Position numbers and translations under genes: made by a program
Notes under the pieces: generated by a model
Told to the model about the DNA's origin: nothing
Databases searched by the model: none
What the model saw: only the letters and a program-made list of their open reading frames with translations
NCBI GenBank assembly: GCA_000611775.1
Contig: KK106981.1
Span: forward strand, 2,041,507 to 2,105,506
Reading direction: 5' to 3'
Source of the DNA: Umbilicaria muhlenbergii
Lineage: Eukaryota; Ascomycota; Lecanoromycetes; Umbilicariales; Umbilicariaceae
Length of the DNA: 64,000 nucleotides
In this document: positions 46,691 to 59,625 of the stretch, piece after piece
Layout: the number at the start of each line of letters is the position of its first letter
Position numbering within the stretch: the stretch's first letter is position 1

Positions 46691-48224
46691 AAAGGGTTGC
46701 ATTTATGCATTAATTACAAAAGATTAAATAAAATGATCATTAAGAACAGACACCTGCTACTTTTTATAAATGAGATATTGAATCAGTTTAATGAAGTTAA
46801 ATTATTTATGAAGTTAAATCTGAAGAACATTTATCACTGTATTCACATAAAGAAGAGCAACAAGTGAAAAATAATGTTTTACATGTGTTACAATCATTTT
46901 AAGTATATGATTATGCTTTTTGAATTGATTAATGCTTCAGCTACATTTCAGGTTTACTTTAATTAAACATTAACAAAGCTTGTGAATGTTCTTTGCATTA
47001 TTTATCTAAATGACATTTTTATATACTCAGAATCATTAGTGAAACACTGAGAGCATGTTAAACAGATGTTAAATTAACTTCATTAATTTCAACTTTATAA
47101 AAACTTTAAGAAGTGTGAATTTTTCATTATCAAGATGAAATTTTTAAAGTTTATTATCTTTATTAACAGCGTAGTGATGAATCTGTGATGAGTGAATATT
47201 ATATGAAACTGATTAATATTAAGAACTTTTCAGGAAGTATAAGTTCTTCTGAGTTTTACAAATTTCTATAAACACTTTATTAAGTGTTATTTACAAGTTG
47301 CAGCCCCCTTGACAAACCTTATGAAAGATAACAAGAATGAAAAGAAATTTAAATCTTTTAAACTTTCACTTAATACAAAAAAGTTGTTTAATCAGCTCTG
47401 TGAGACTTTTATAAAAGTGTTCATCTTGATTCACTTTGATTCAAAGTTATGAATACAGGTGAAAATTAATATATTAATTATTAAGTTAAAGAACATCCTG
47501 TTTTAGTTGTTGAGTAATAAAAAATAACATTTAATTGTATTCTGATTAAGAAAGTTGACTTCTTCAAAGATTTAATATGAAACTCATGATCAAGAGCTTC
47601 TTGTCATTATTATAATATTTAATTATTAACATCACTACCTTGAAGGCAGTTGTTATATCATAAAGATATTAATTAATCATAACAATTTATGAGAGTTTAT
47701 GAACATGAAGAAGTTGAATGAAAGATAAACAGAATAAGCAATAAAGCTCACTGCTTTTAATTTTAATATTTTACATCAGTCTGAAAAGATCAACCCTGCT
47801 AATACATCATTTAAAGCGCTCAGATTATGAAGATGTTGAAAAGATGAATAAAATTATAAAAAAATTACTTTTAACACTTCAAAGAAAGTTAATTACTTTT
47901 ATGAATATATTCTCACTCAGATATGCCTCTATTGTGAGACAGTTACTCATAAAGATAAAGAGAATAATCAGAATTAAAGATCTTAAACTTCAGAAAAAAT
48001 ATTAAAAAAGTAACAACAAAATATTTACTCATGATGACTGCAACATAATTAAAAAGCAGCTTAACTCTGTTATTGAAACTGTTAATTATAAATAATTTAT
48101 TTCATGTGTGATGATAAGAGATCTTGTCATTCATGAAATAATTAATAAGAGTTTAAGTTTATCTTTAAGAGATTTGATTTGAGCTCTACAAAGTGATGAT
48201 TTATTTATGAAGGTGACATATAAC
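46691..48224 (+). pseudogene. E1 pol resumed: RT, RNase H, start of integrase
   Basis: Right after the second AAAGG the E1 reverse transcriptase continues (LCINYKRLNKMIIKN). YLND lies near 47005 in place of YLDD. The connection and RNase H regions (FQEVQVLLSFTNFYKHFI) are aligned with E2 58330-58560. It stops near 48224, in the linker before integrase, where the E2 LTR begins. Confidence 0.72.
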
Positions 48225-48438
48225 TGTCACAGGTTAATGACAATCTGAGACTCATATAAAGCATACATCTTACAAGTGACTTGACAGTGTTAACAAATCA
48301 CATGAAAACTTTACACTGCTTAATTTCATCTTTATTCCTTAGTTATTAATTTTATATAATTAAAATCATATAACTTTTATATATTTATATCTCATGCTGT
48401 CACATACCTCAATTATACTTCTCTTTCTAGTAAGAGAT

Positions 48439-48834
48439 TGTAACAGGTGATGTCATAATGATTGAAGTAATACTGTTATTCAATGAACTACAGATATGAT
48501 TCAATGAACTAGACAAGATTCAATGAACTATATGATTTTAAGGTTAAGACCAAGTGAGGGAACTAGTAATCATAAACTTAAGAGATTGCATTTAATATAT
48601 GAGTTGAGCATGAGCTCCTAACTATGAATCTACCTGTGATTATATAAACTCTAAGAGACTTGTGTGATTGAGATGATCATGATGATTGAACTCTTGATCA
48701 CTTTAAACAGCTCAATCACTCTGATCAAGATGATCAAGGTGTTCAAGCTCTTGCTCATCTTAATCACTTCAATTGATATTAGCTGTTCACTGCAAGCATA
48801 TACTTTTAAGTACTGTCTTGACTAAATCATAACA
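48439..48834 (-). repeat. 3' LTR of A4 (396 bp)
   Basis: It starts TGTAACAGGTGATGTC on the plus strand and ends ACTAAATCATAACA. TATATAAA at 48641-48648 on the plus strand points toward the antisense ORF about 240 bp downstream. Confidence 0.94.
48641..48648 (+). promoter_or_regulatory. TATATAAA in A4 3' LTR, candidate antisense TATA box
   Basis: This TATA-like octamer lies on the antisense (plus) strand upstream of ATG 48881 and overlaps the sense TATA-like motif. Use of it is inferred from position only. Confidence 0.4.
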
Positions 48835-48880
48835 TTAGCTCCCCTCACAAGGTTTTCATCCTTAGAAATCAAAGCCCCTC

Positions 48881-49399
48881 ATGCCTTACTCTGATGACAG
48901 AAAGATTACTCAATCCTTAATTCATCACTTCTGCTTGACTGATCATATCATCAACTTCAGAAATCTTGTCATGTGACCTTGTCATCACTGTGTCTCTGAT
49001 GACTGTGAGTGTTTCATATCTTCAAAATCTGACTGTTGCAGTTCTTGTGTTCAGTCAGGTGTTGCTTGTGACCTTGTGATTTCTTCAGCTGAGCTGAATC
49101 ATGTCAAGGAGAAACTTCTTCATTTATGAAAGAAAAAAGCAGACATTTCTGCTAAAAAGTGAGAGTTGAAGGTGAAGAAAAAAAGGCTTCACAAACAAAT
49201 TACTCTTCTTAAGAAGTGACAGATGAATCTGATTCATACTGAGCTTCAAAACATTAAAGAACTGAAGCAAGAGGAATTAACTTAAAGTTAAATTATTAAT
49301 TCTCTTCTTGACTTCTTTGAACTCTTCATTGTTCTTGATGACTGACTGGCAGCAGGTTCCTCTGGTGAAACTGATGTAATTTCATTGAATAATGAGTAA
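48881..49399 (+). pseudogene. Antisense Zn2Cys6-type ORF of A4
   Basis: The frame runs from ATG 48881 (CCCCTCATGCC) to TAA 49397-49399, 172 codons plus stop. All six framework Cys are present at codons 34-63 with spacing CX2CX6CX8CX2CX6C, and two extra Cys lie inside the cluster. Codons 66-130 are rich in Lys, Leu and Glu (ELNHVKEKLLHL, KKRLHKQITLLKK, ELQNIKELKQ) and look like a coiled coil. The tail is LLDFFELFIVLDD, AAGSSGETD, SLNNE. Stops are mostly TGA at likely Trp sites, for example codon 32. The start is about 46 bp from the LTR edge. Cluster plus coiled coil resembles Gal4-type regulators, but no DNA target is known. Confidence 0.78.
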
Positions 49400-52300
49400 G
49401 ATTTTCCTCTGATTCTCATGTGTTCCCTGCCGTGTCATAACCTTTTCATTTGATCAGATAATGAGATTCATCATTTATCTCTTGTTGATCTAGAATCTCC
49501 TCTACTTTGAATTCAGCATCTTGACTCTCAGGGTTGATCTCAGGTGAATTATCTTGTAATGATGTTTTCAGATCTGCTGATTCAAGTAAAGATACATGAA
49601 ATACTGAGTGTATTCACATGACTGATGAAAGTTTAAATTTATAGTTGACACTTCCTTTCTTCTTTAAAATGTGAAATGATCTCAACTTCTTATGATTCAA
49701 CTTGTTGCTTGATCACTTCATCTTGATGTTGTGATGCAGAAGGTATACTTTATTTCTTTCTTCAAGAGTAAGTCTCTTATCTCTTTTCATATTGTGATAT
49801 ATCACTGATTTTTTTAAGATAAATTTTATGTTTCATTAAAGTTCCTGATAAAGATTCTTTAGATGATTCACTTGTACCTTTGCTTTTTGTGCTATTGTTA
49901 TTAATCTTCTCACTTCATTCATTGATGAGTTGAATCTGTAATTAATATAAAATGATGACACTTCTGTTGACTCTGTTGATGTTGTATTGTAAATTAACTG
50001 AGCTATTGGTAAGAGTTCTACTCAATTGATTTGTTGATAATTGACATAACAGCATAAGTACTGTTTCAACATTTAATTTAAGTATTCAGTCTGTTCATCT
50101 GTTTGAGGATGATATGCAGTGAACAGCTTGTGATGAATTTTCAACTGATTCATTAATGATTTTCAGAACTTGAAGATGAAGAGTTTATCTTTATCTGAGA
50201 TTATTTCTTCTGATAGCCTGTGATTGATGATTATAATTCTTAAGAATGTGTATGTTAATTCTTCTGTTGATGATGACTCCTTATATGACAAGAAATATTT
50301 ATACTTCATGAGTCAGTCTGTTATAATCAGTATTGCATCATATAATACTTTCATCAGGGGTTCTTTTGATTTTGACAGTTTTATCATGAAATTTAGTGTG
50401 ATGCTCAATCATGATTGTGATGATGTTGATGATGACTTTAATAATCTGTATGACTTATGATGTTCTGCTTTATTCTTTCAGCAGGTATCACATTTTTAAA
50501 TAATTTCTTCAACTTTCTTCCTCAACCATGGGAAGTAGTATGTTCATGTGAGTTGTTTCACTGTCTTTTTGACTCCTTGATGTTCATTTACTTTGCTGAA
50601 ATGACATTCTTCTATCAGCGTCTCTTGTAGGCTGACTGATACATAGATTCAACCTTGAAAAAGTAAGAGGCCTTCTTGCTTTTCAAAGCTTTCATGATCA
50701 TTAATATTTTAAAGAACTTGTTGTGCTAACTTGTCATTCTTCAATGCTTTTTGAACTTGACTTTCAAAAATGTTATCTTCAACTTTTATTGTAAAGTTGA
50801 CTTCTTTATTGTATATTATGCTTTCTTGCTCATTCTTTCAAAGGATGACTTGATTCATGATTGATTTTTCCTGCAGGTAGTCAGCTCATTTGTTAAAAGC
50901 ATTCACTTTGATGTTCTCTGATCCTTTTCAATAATGAATCTTGAAATTATACTGTGACAATTCTTCTGATTAATGAACTTGTCTTCAGTTCAAGACCTTC
51001 ATTGTCATGAAGTATAACAGATTCTTATGATCTGAATATATTTAAACCTCATGCTTTGATCCTTCAAGATATACACGTCATTGCTTGAATGCATTAACAA
51101 TAGTTAACAGCTTCTTGTTGTGTATCTCATAACTCTGTTCAGCACTTAAAAGCTTTCATGAGTAGTAAGCTACTGATTGCAGATGTCTTTTATCATTTAA
51201 TTGATTAATACATGCTTTTATAACTTCATCTGATGCATCTGTCTTGAGCATAATAGGTTTCTCAGGGTTGAAACTCATGAGAATTGATTATGATGTAAAG
51301 TGCTTCTTCAGCTCTTCAAAGGATTTCTGTGCTTTGATGAATTAAATAAATTTTCAGTCTTTCTTCATCAACTCTGTTAGAGGTGCTGTGATTTTAGAAT
51401 ATTTCTCAATGAACTTTTTATAGAAGTTTGCAAAGCCTAAGAAGGATTGTACTTCCTTAATGCTCATCAGAACTGATCATTTGATCATGAAATTAATTTT
51501 TTTCAAGTTCATTCATAAACCTTCTGATGTGATGATAAATCTGAGGAATTGAACTTCCTTAGCATGAAAAAGACTCTTCTCAGGCTTAACTCACAAGTCA
51601 GCATTCTTTAACACTTGTAAGACTTTCTGAACATGTTCAATGTGCTGCTCTTTCATTTTCAAGTACATCAGTATGTCATCAAGGTAGATGACCATGAACT
51701 GATTTAAATATTATTGTAAAATGTTGTTGATAAAAGCCTGAAAAGTTGCAGGGGTGTTGATTAATCTGAATGACATTATCAAGTACTCATACAGTCCTGA
51801 GCATGTTTGAAATGCTGTTTTTCATTCATCACCTTCTTTTATTCATATCTGGTTGAATGCCTCTGAAATGTTGAACTTCATGAATCATTATGCTCTCTGA
51901 AATCTGTCCTGCAGTTTTAATATGAGTGTCAGTGAGTAACTGTTCTTTATCATTATGTTATTTAATGCTTTGTAATCAACACACAACCTCAATGATCTGT
52001 CAGACTTCAGAACAAACAATATTATATATTCTGCTGAAGATTAAAATTCTTGAATGAATCCTTTTCATAAGTTCTCCTTTAAATATTCTCACAATGCATT
52101 TAACTTCTGAGGTGACAATGAGTATATGAATTGCTTCATTAGTTTACACTCTTTCATGATCTTGATTTCATGATTTCATTTTTAATGTTTCAGTAAGGCG
52201 TCCTGTTTCTTTACTGCTGTAAACAACTCTTCAAAGTCTTTGTATTCTTTAGGGATAAATAACTTGATAATAAGGTCTCAGTCATTGTTGACTCTTCTAG

Positions 52301-53400
52301 TTCACAGTATTTTTGCATCAGGATTTTTTAACTCCTCATGTGTCTCTTTCACTGTCATAGTAAAGACTTTCACTCCTTCAGGTGAGTGTAGAACTGAATA
52401 TAACTTCATAAAGATACTGCCTTTGATGAAGTATATCTCATTTTCAGCTCAATTAATCATGAGATTGACTGCTCAGAGTTAAAATATGCTTAAAATTATG
52501 TCACTTCCTGACTGCTTCATAATGTTGAAACTGATTTTCTCTCAGTGTCAACTTATTCATATAGGTGTCAGAATGGTTTCTTCATTCATATGATTATTAT
52601 TGTGTTTCATAAAGGTTTCATCAAACCCTTGAAGTGAATAAAGATTTCACTTTTTCTGAATTTTTATCTCATTCAATTTTGTGAATCATGAATTCAAGAA
52701 ATTCTCTGTACAGTCACTGTTGATTAACAGTCTGACTGAGTGACATTTTACTTTAACTTAAACACAGAAATTGCTCATGTCTTCTGTGACAGTGATTTCT
52801 TTAGCAATCACCTCTTTCAAAGACTTTAATTCAAGTGTCTCTGAGAACCTCTGACTCAGAGGGCCCTTTAATTTTTTAAATTAAATGAGAGGAATCTCAG
52901 ATTCTCTCTCACATACTTAAAGTCTTTTGAGTTGACTTTCTTGTTCAGGTATCATATCAGGTTTAACTTTAAGTATTCACTTCAAAGTTCTTAAACTTTC
53001 ATGTATAGTTTCCTTGAGATGTGTGCTTTATTAAGGGTAACATATTCTCCTTTCATGATGAACTTCAAGTCTTTTAATGATGTTTCTTTGAGTATATCTT
53101 GATAATTTATATTCTTGATTTTATCTTTTTGAGTGAACATGTTCTTAATTGTTCACAGGATTCATTCCTGCAACTGATTTATGTAATTTTCATAATTTTT
53201 AAGAAATTTTTTCATCACTTTGAATACTTCTTCATAAGTTTTCAACCACTGTTCTTCATGAGTGAATGCTCAGATATTATCATCCTTTTTCATGAACTCT
53301 CTTGAATTTTCAGAGTTTATTACTTTTATGAAGTCTTCCTCCTCATTAGATGAGAGCATTGTTTCATCATTGTTAATGTAATTGTCTTCTTGGCTGAACT
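49340..53400 (-). pseudogene. A4 pol: protease to chromodomain
   Basis: On the minus strand: protease near 52710; RT about 52130-51480 with the catalytic site near 51690; RNase H about 51330-50900; integrase about 50640-49650; and chromodomain about 49530-49360. All can be aligned with A3. Trp codons are TGA. Indels seem few. Confidence 0.78.
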
Positions 53401-54498
53401 GATCTCATCAAACTTGTCATTTCTTCAAGTCTGCAGCTTGATTTAAATGAAAGATGATGACATATTCTCTTATCCTCTTAAATTGACATGAAAATCACTC
53501 AGAGTCATCTTTATCACTCTGATGTGTGCAACAGTCATCATCATAACATGCTGTTCAAGACATAATATTATGATTATCTTTGCTCTTTACTTCTTGCATG
53601 ACAGCATATGTCTTCTTTGATTGAATAATTTTTTCAGAGTTTCAACAATCTCAGGTGAAGTGTCCTGATTTTTTATAATTATAATAATTGTTTTCATGAG
53701 GTTTTCTTTCTTTTCTGAGTTCTTCCTGAGTCCTTTCCCTCACTGAAACTGATTCACTTGAGTAACAGCATCAATTTTCATGAGTTGAGGTTCATAGTAA
53801 GATTGATTATTATACTGATGCTCATGATTCTTCTCAGCTCTTCAAGGTACAAGAATCTTATGATTCTTTTTTAAACTTCATTCATAAGCTCAGTTGTCAA
53901 TGATGATTGATTGTTCAATTATTTCTGAGAGCATGACAGGGTGTTCAGTTTTAAAGATTTCATCTTTCATCACATTCTTCAGTCCCTTATAATATTGCGC
54001 TGTCAAAGTAATATCATCTCAATTTATATGTGAGGTGAGTCTCTGAAAGTTTGTTACATACATAGCAGCTGTTTCTTTCTGTTGAATATTATAAATTTCT
54101 CACTTCACTGTCCTCTCTTTATTAATTATTTCAAACATTATTCTTATCTGCTTCTTGAATTTCTTCAACACATGAAAAATCTCATTAATTGAGTCATCCT
54201 GATCTTCACTCTTGTTGTCAAGGTAATCTCAGAGAATAGATTTAAATCAGTTCAAAGCATTCAACCTCAAGAATGAGAAAGTGAACAACACTTTCTCTGA
54301 TTTTGACATGAATAGAGACTTGTTGAACTGCAGGTACATGTCAAGCTGAGTGAAAAATAAGTTTAACAATCTTCTCTCATCAAGAAACTTATCTGGCAAT
54401 GAAATCTTAACTCAGACTACTTTGTCAGAGGAATGTTCAGTGACTGATTCTTTTTTATCAGAGAATTTGAACATCTTGAGATCAGTGAGTCAGTTCAT
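53400..54498 (-). pseudogene. A4 gag
   Basis: It starts at ATG 54498 and reads MNWLTDLKMFKFSDKKESV with the Trp as TGA. It continues LPDKFLDERRLLNLFFTQLD and a Lys/Glu-rich capsid segment. The knuckle region is near 53660-53700. The frame is open apart from TGA and TAA codons at likely Trp and Gln sites. Confidence 0.75.
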
Positions 54499-54533
54499 TG
54501 CACAACTGATACCTCATAAATGAGTACTCAAAG

Positions 54534-54929
54534 TGTAACAGGTGATGTCATAATGACTGAAGTAATACTGTCATTCAATGAACTACAGGTATGATTCAAT
54601 GAACTAAACAAGATTCAATGAACTATATAACCTTAAAGTTAAGACTAAGTGAGGGAACTAATAATCATAAACTTAAGAGATTGCATTTAATACATGAGTT
54701 GAGCATGAGCTCCTAACTATGAATCTACTTGTGATTATATAGACTCTAGGAAACTCATGTGATTGAGGTGATCATGATGATCAAACCCTTAATCACTTTG
54801 AACAGCTTGATCACTCTGATTGAGGTGATTGAGATGTTTAAGTCCTCACTCACCTTGATTACTTCAATTGATATCAGCTGTTCATTATAAGTGCATACTT
54901 CTAAGTACTGTCCTGGCTAAGCCATAACA
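54534..54929 (-). repeat. 5' LTR of A4 (396 bp)
   Basis: It pairs with 48439-48834. It starts TGTAACAGGTGATGTC and ends GCTAAGCCATAACA on the plus strand. Confidence 0.94.
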
Positions 54930-54959
54930 GAGATACTATAATCTTACAGTTTTAATAAT

Positions 54960-56950
54960 TTTACCTTTAAAAGGGTGATGACCTGAGATAAGATGCAAAT
55001 TTAAAATCAATTATGTTAAACTTCTGAAACAGAATGAGACATGATGATGAAAAATCAACAAAATAACTGTGAAACATCACTCATTTCCTTTAACATTGAT
55101 GAAGTGAACCTCATGAGTGAAGGATTCTTAGATGAGATGATGCACAACATTAATAATGAAATTATGCAAGTGAAATGACAGTGATATGAACTCTTAAAGT
55201 AATAAAAGCTGCAGCAGCTCTGAACAGAAGTTTTAACATTATAAGTTAATTTACTTAAAGATTCTGTCACCTGTGTTGATACCTCAGCTGAGAGATTCTT
55301 TGACTCAATGAATACTGAGTTCATAACAAGCAAGTGAAGCACTGATAAAACACTGTTAATATGAAATGTATAATTAAGAATTCAGGCAAAGGAGTTGCTG
55401 TTATATCATGACAAGAACATGAAGAAGCACTTAAATTAAATATGAAATGCAAGAAATATTTTTCATTTTAACTCAGTTAATTTCCCTCATGAGGAAGATA
55501 AGATGATTTATGTCATGTAATACTTAAAGAGTGAATCAAAGGAGGCATGACTGTGAGATAATAAAATTAAAGATTATTTCATCATTACTTGAGATGATTT
55601 TATGAAATTTCTGCTCAACATTATTGAGGACTCTGTGAATCATCAGCTTCACATCACTCAATTATATAATAATGCTGTTCAATTATCTCATCAATCAGTT
55701 TAAGCTTTTAATAATTATTTAAACACCTTGAAAGCTCAGTTATCTTCTTACAGTGAAGAGCACATGAGGACTCACTTCTTTACAAAATTGAAGCTTGAGG
55801 TTTAAGCTGCCTTGATGAATTATCAGAATTTACTCACAACTTAAAAAGAAATCATCATCTTGACTACATGCCTGAAGAATAACTTACATTTGAGAGATGT
55901 TATAAAATCAAAAGCAAATTTTAACATGACAGTTACCTTCAGCTGTAAACTTGAGTTATCATTAAAGTTTATCAAGAATAAAGATCACAAGCTTGATGAA
56001 AGCAAGAAAAAAAGCAAGTGAGAAAATAAACATAAAAGCAGATTTAGGGTGACCGCCGGGACGGGAGTCCCGGTCCAGGATGAAGGGATGGGACGGAATG
56101 AGATGAGATATGAGATCAAGCAGTAGTCCTGTTCCCTGAGACTGAGACAGGAGTCCTGTCCCGTCCTGTCTTATGATCTCAATGAAATCCCAGTCACGTG
56201 ACTCCTTATATGACTGTCAGTGGTTTTGGGACACGGAAAAGGGAAAAATGGCTTTCAAAACAGCTTCAATGACGGCCTCAAAAAACGGCTTCCAAAACGG
56301 CTTCAACGACGGCCTTGAAAAACAGCTTCCAAAACGGCTTCAACGACGGCCTCAAAAAACAGCTTCCAAAATGGCTTCAATGACGGCCTCAAAAAACGGC
56401 TTCCAAAACGGCCTCAACAACAGCCTCAAAGAACGGCTTTCAAAACGGCTTCAATGACGGCCTCAAAGAACAGCCTCAAAAAACAGCTTTCAAAATATGA
56501 CTGAGAGTCAGTGAACTGATTGTTACATGATGTTGAGATTCAAATTAATAATTCTAATGATTCAATGTAATGATTTATGATGAAATATAAACTGATGACT
56601 CCTTAGATGACATTTAACTTAATGTGATACTGTATCAAGCCTCTTTAGGTTAAGCTTAGGTTATTGTCATCATGACATATTAATAGTGTCAGGACAACAG
56701 GACTATTCCTGTCTTGTTTAATCAACAGGATCAGGACTGAACTGAAAATTCATCATTAAAATGAGACAGGATTGAGATGAGACAGAGATTAAAAATCTGA
56801 TCCTGTTTCATCTCAACAGTCACTGTAAGCAGATTAATGAAAGCTTCTGAAATAAAAAACTTATCACATATGACTTGTTGAAATTATAATCAGAAGAGAC
56901 ATTATTCCTCTGATTATTCACAGCCTGTGAAGAACTCAGATCTGAATAAA
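54960..56950 (+). pseudogene. E2 gag, interrupted by hAT-like N1
   Basis: The plus-strand frame reads an acidic N-terminal part (FNIDEVNLMSEGFLDEM). A capsid-like block follows (DDFMKFLLNIIEDS, HITQLYNNAVQLSHQ, AFNNYLNTLKAQLSSYSEEH). A basic tail (KDHKLDESKKKSK) ends where N1 copy b is inserted at 56045. Coding resumes at 56836. No intact zinc knuckle is clear. Stops are frequent at Trp and Gln positions. Confidence 0.65.
56045..56827. mobile_element. hAT-like non-autonomous element N1, copy b (783 bp), TSD AGCAGATT
   Basis: AGCAGATT is repeated at 56037-56044 and 56828-56835. The ends are TAGGGTGACCG and CAGTCACTGTA. It is colinear with copy a and of identical length, with more CpG kept (GTCCCGGTCC). 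The 36-bp minisatellite spans about 56250-56490 and stays open as a 94-codon frame, which I do not consider a gene. Confidence 0.9.
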
Positions 56951-59089
56951 GTCTCAATTGCAGCTGTTTCAACATCAAAAAATAAAAACACTTCAGTGAA
57001 GGCTCTGTGTCACTGAAGTGTTGAACAAAAGTAACTTTAAAGTTTAATTTAATTGTTGATGAACAAGTTCTTCACAATGATGACATTATACTCATGCAAG
57101 CCTTATTGAACATGAGAGTTGAAGTCAATGTGATTTCACAACACTTCATTATTGAGCATTAATTGAATCAGATGAAGGGCTCATTGCTGTAATCTTAATT
57201 CTTAAATGATCAGAAGGCTTATTGTTATGATGCTTATCATGTGTGTTATCAGCTTATCAACAGTTGAGGACAGTCTTAAGAATGTGAACATGTATTTTAT
57301 GTTTTAAATAAGTCAGGATCACCCCTTATCCTTGAACTTTTCACATTAAAGATTAAATATGTGTGAATCAACTGCAGAATGAAGGCGTGGCGCTTTAACA
57401 TTAAAAAGCAGTTTATTGAGTTATAGTTATCTGATGAATTTACAAGAGAGATTCAAGATCATCTTGTTATTTATGTCATGATATGAGTTGATCTGATTGA
57501 TGATGCTGTATCAAAGGTGTGTATATAAAGTGTTAATATAACATAAGCTCTACCTGAGGAGTATGTTGATTATGTGAATATATTTTTAACAAAAAATACT
57601 GACTTTTTTTCACCTCATAAAGTCAGTGATCATGCAATTGATTTGAACAGCACAGATTCATCTTATGACTCTTTATATAATCTCTTCAATACTGAGCTAG
57701 GGGTGTTATGAGAATACTTAAATAACATCTTAATGAAAGAATAAATCTGTCATTTCATGAGCTCTGCAGAGGCACTCATTCTTTTTGTTTCAAAGAAAGA
57801 TGAAGGGCTGCAGTTATGCATTGATTATTAAAGTTTAAATAAGATGATCATCAAGAATAAGCACCTGCTACCTCTTATAAGTGAAATGTTGAATCAACTT
57901 AATGAAGTTAAGTTATTTATGAAGTTAAATTTGAAGGATGTTTATCACTGTATTTATATAAAGAAGAATGATGAGTGAAAGATGATGTTCTGCACATGTT
58001 ATAATCACTTTAAATATATGATCATGCCTTTTAAATTGATCAACGCTTCAGTTACATTTTAGGTTTACATCAACTGAGCATTAATGAAGCTTATAAATGT
58101 CTTTTGTATTATCTATTTAAATGACATCCTTATATATTCAAAATCACTGACGCAACATCAAGAGCATGTTAAGCAGGTGTTAAATAAACTTCATTAATTT
58201 CAACTTTATATAAACTTTAAAAAGTGTGAATTCTTTATTATCAAGGTGAAATTTCTAGAGTTTATTATCACAACTGACAGCATAGTGATAAATTTATGAT
58301 GAGTGAACATCATATAAGATTAATCAGTGTTAAGAACTTTTCAGGAAGTACAAGTCTTCCTGAGCTTTGTGAACTTTTATAAACACTTCATTAAACATTA
58401 TTCACAAGTTACAGCCCCCTTGACAACCCTTATGAAAGATAACAAGAATAAAAAGAAATTTAAACTTTTTAAATTCTCAAGTGATGCAAAGGAGGTGTTT
58501 AATCACCTTTGTGAAATCTTTACAACAGCACTCATCTTAATTCACTTTGATTCAAAGTTATAAATACAGGTGAAAATTGATGTGTTAATTATTAAATTCA
58601 CTGACATTCTGTCTCAGCTGTTGAATAACAGAGAGTGACATTTAATTATATTCTGATCAAGAAAGCTATCTCCTCTGAAGACTTAATATAAAACTCATGA
58701 TCAGAAGCTTCTTGCTATCATTATGATGTTTAAACACTAACATCATTACCTCAAAGGCAGTTGTCATATCATAGAGGTATTAACTGATCATAACAATTTA
58801 TAAGAATTTATGAACATGAAGGAATTGAATAACAGGCAAGCATGATGAGCAATGAAGTTCACTGCTTTTGATTTTAATATTTTGCATCAGTTTGAAAAGA
58901 TCAACTCTGCTGATGTGTTGTTGAGGTGATCAGACTACAGAGATGTTGAAGAGATGAGTGAAATCATGAAGAAATTACTCTCAACACTTCAGAGGAAGTT
59001 AATCACTCTTGTGAATATATTCTCACTTAAATATGCCTCTATTGTAAGGCAGTTACTCTCAGAGATGAGGAGAATGATGAGAGACAAAG

Positions 59090-59625
59090 AACTCATATCT
59101 TCACATGATGTCTTCTGTTAATACCTATCAGATGTTGTGCACCTGGTAGAGAAGTCAAGATGAGTTTAAAAAACATTAATCAAACTCATTAAGTTTACAA
59201 ATGTGACTTTAAAAGCTCATTATGCATGATCAGCCTTCATAAACATTGACCTCAAACATGTGACTTCAGAAGCTCATTACGCATGATCAGCCTTCACACA
59301 CATTGCCTCAAACATCAACTTCAGAAGCTCATTACACATGATCAGCCTTCACAAACATTAACTCAAATGTGACTTTGAAAGCTCATTACGCATGATCAGC
59401 TTTCACAAACATTGAGAGAGAGTGAGGATGAAAATCAGGAAAAGGGTTGAAGAGATATTAAAAAAAATATTTAAAACTGTGCAATTCTGACACCAATAGC
59501 AGCCGCTAAAAAAATTGACAAAATAAGTTGACTAAAGAGTTTTCTCTCACAAATGTATTGCTAAATTACTAATCAGTGTCATAGTTTTAAACTGCATACA
59601 CTTAATGAAGAAAGAAATAAATAAA
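59090..59625 (-). repeat. Repeat F2 (about 0.54 kb), circularly permuted relative to F1
   Basis: It interrupts E2 between RNase H and integrase; the uninterrupted sequence is seen in E1 at 47941-47990. It contains four units of about 55 bp (GCTCATTACGCATGATCAGC at 59215, 59272, 59327, 59381) related to the 72-bp array of F1. It also has the CACCTGGTAGAGAAG and TTTTCTCTCACAAATG blocks of F1, joined in the opposite order. The exact edges and target duplication are unclear, because the flanking GAGAATGATGAG-like sequence is similar on both sides. Confidence 0.6.

Larger units (their letters stand above)
48439..54929 (-). mobile_element. A4, complete A-family chromovirus (6.5 kb), TSD GAGAT
   Basis: Both LTRs are 396 bp (48439-48834, 54534-54929), and GAGAT is duplicated perfectly. 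Its LTR carries an extra block with GATTCAATGAACTA repeated three times, absent from A3, so it is a subfamily. No insertion interrupts it, and it is the best reference for the A family in this window. Confidence 0.95.
48225..54948 (+). repeat. 5' LTR of E2, split by A4 (48225-48438 and 54935-54948)
   Basis: It starts TGTCACAGGTTAATGAC and ends ATAATCTTACA, about 228 bp once A4 is removed. GAGAT at 48434-48438 and 54930-54934 is the A4 target duplication. The left edge falls exactly where homology between E1 and E2 pol stops, so E2 seems to be inserted into E1. Confidence 0.68.

Noticed and set aside
56173-56457. 94-codon plus-strand frame as a gene
   Set aside because: It is the 36-bp minisatellite of a non-autonomous hAT-like element. 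The unit is a multiple of three, so an open frame is expected.
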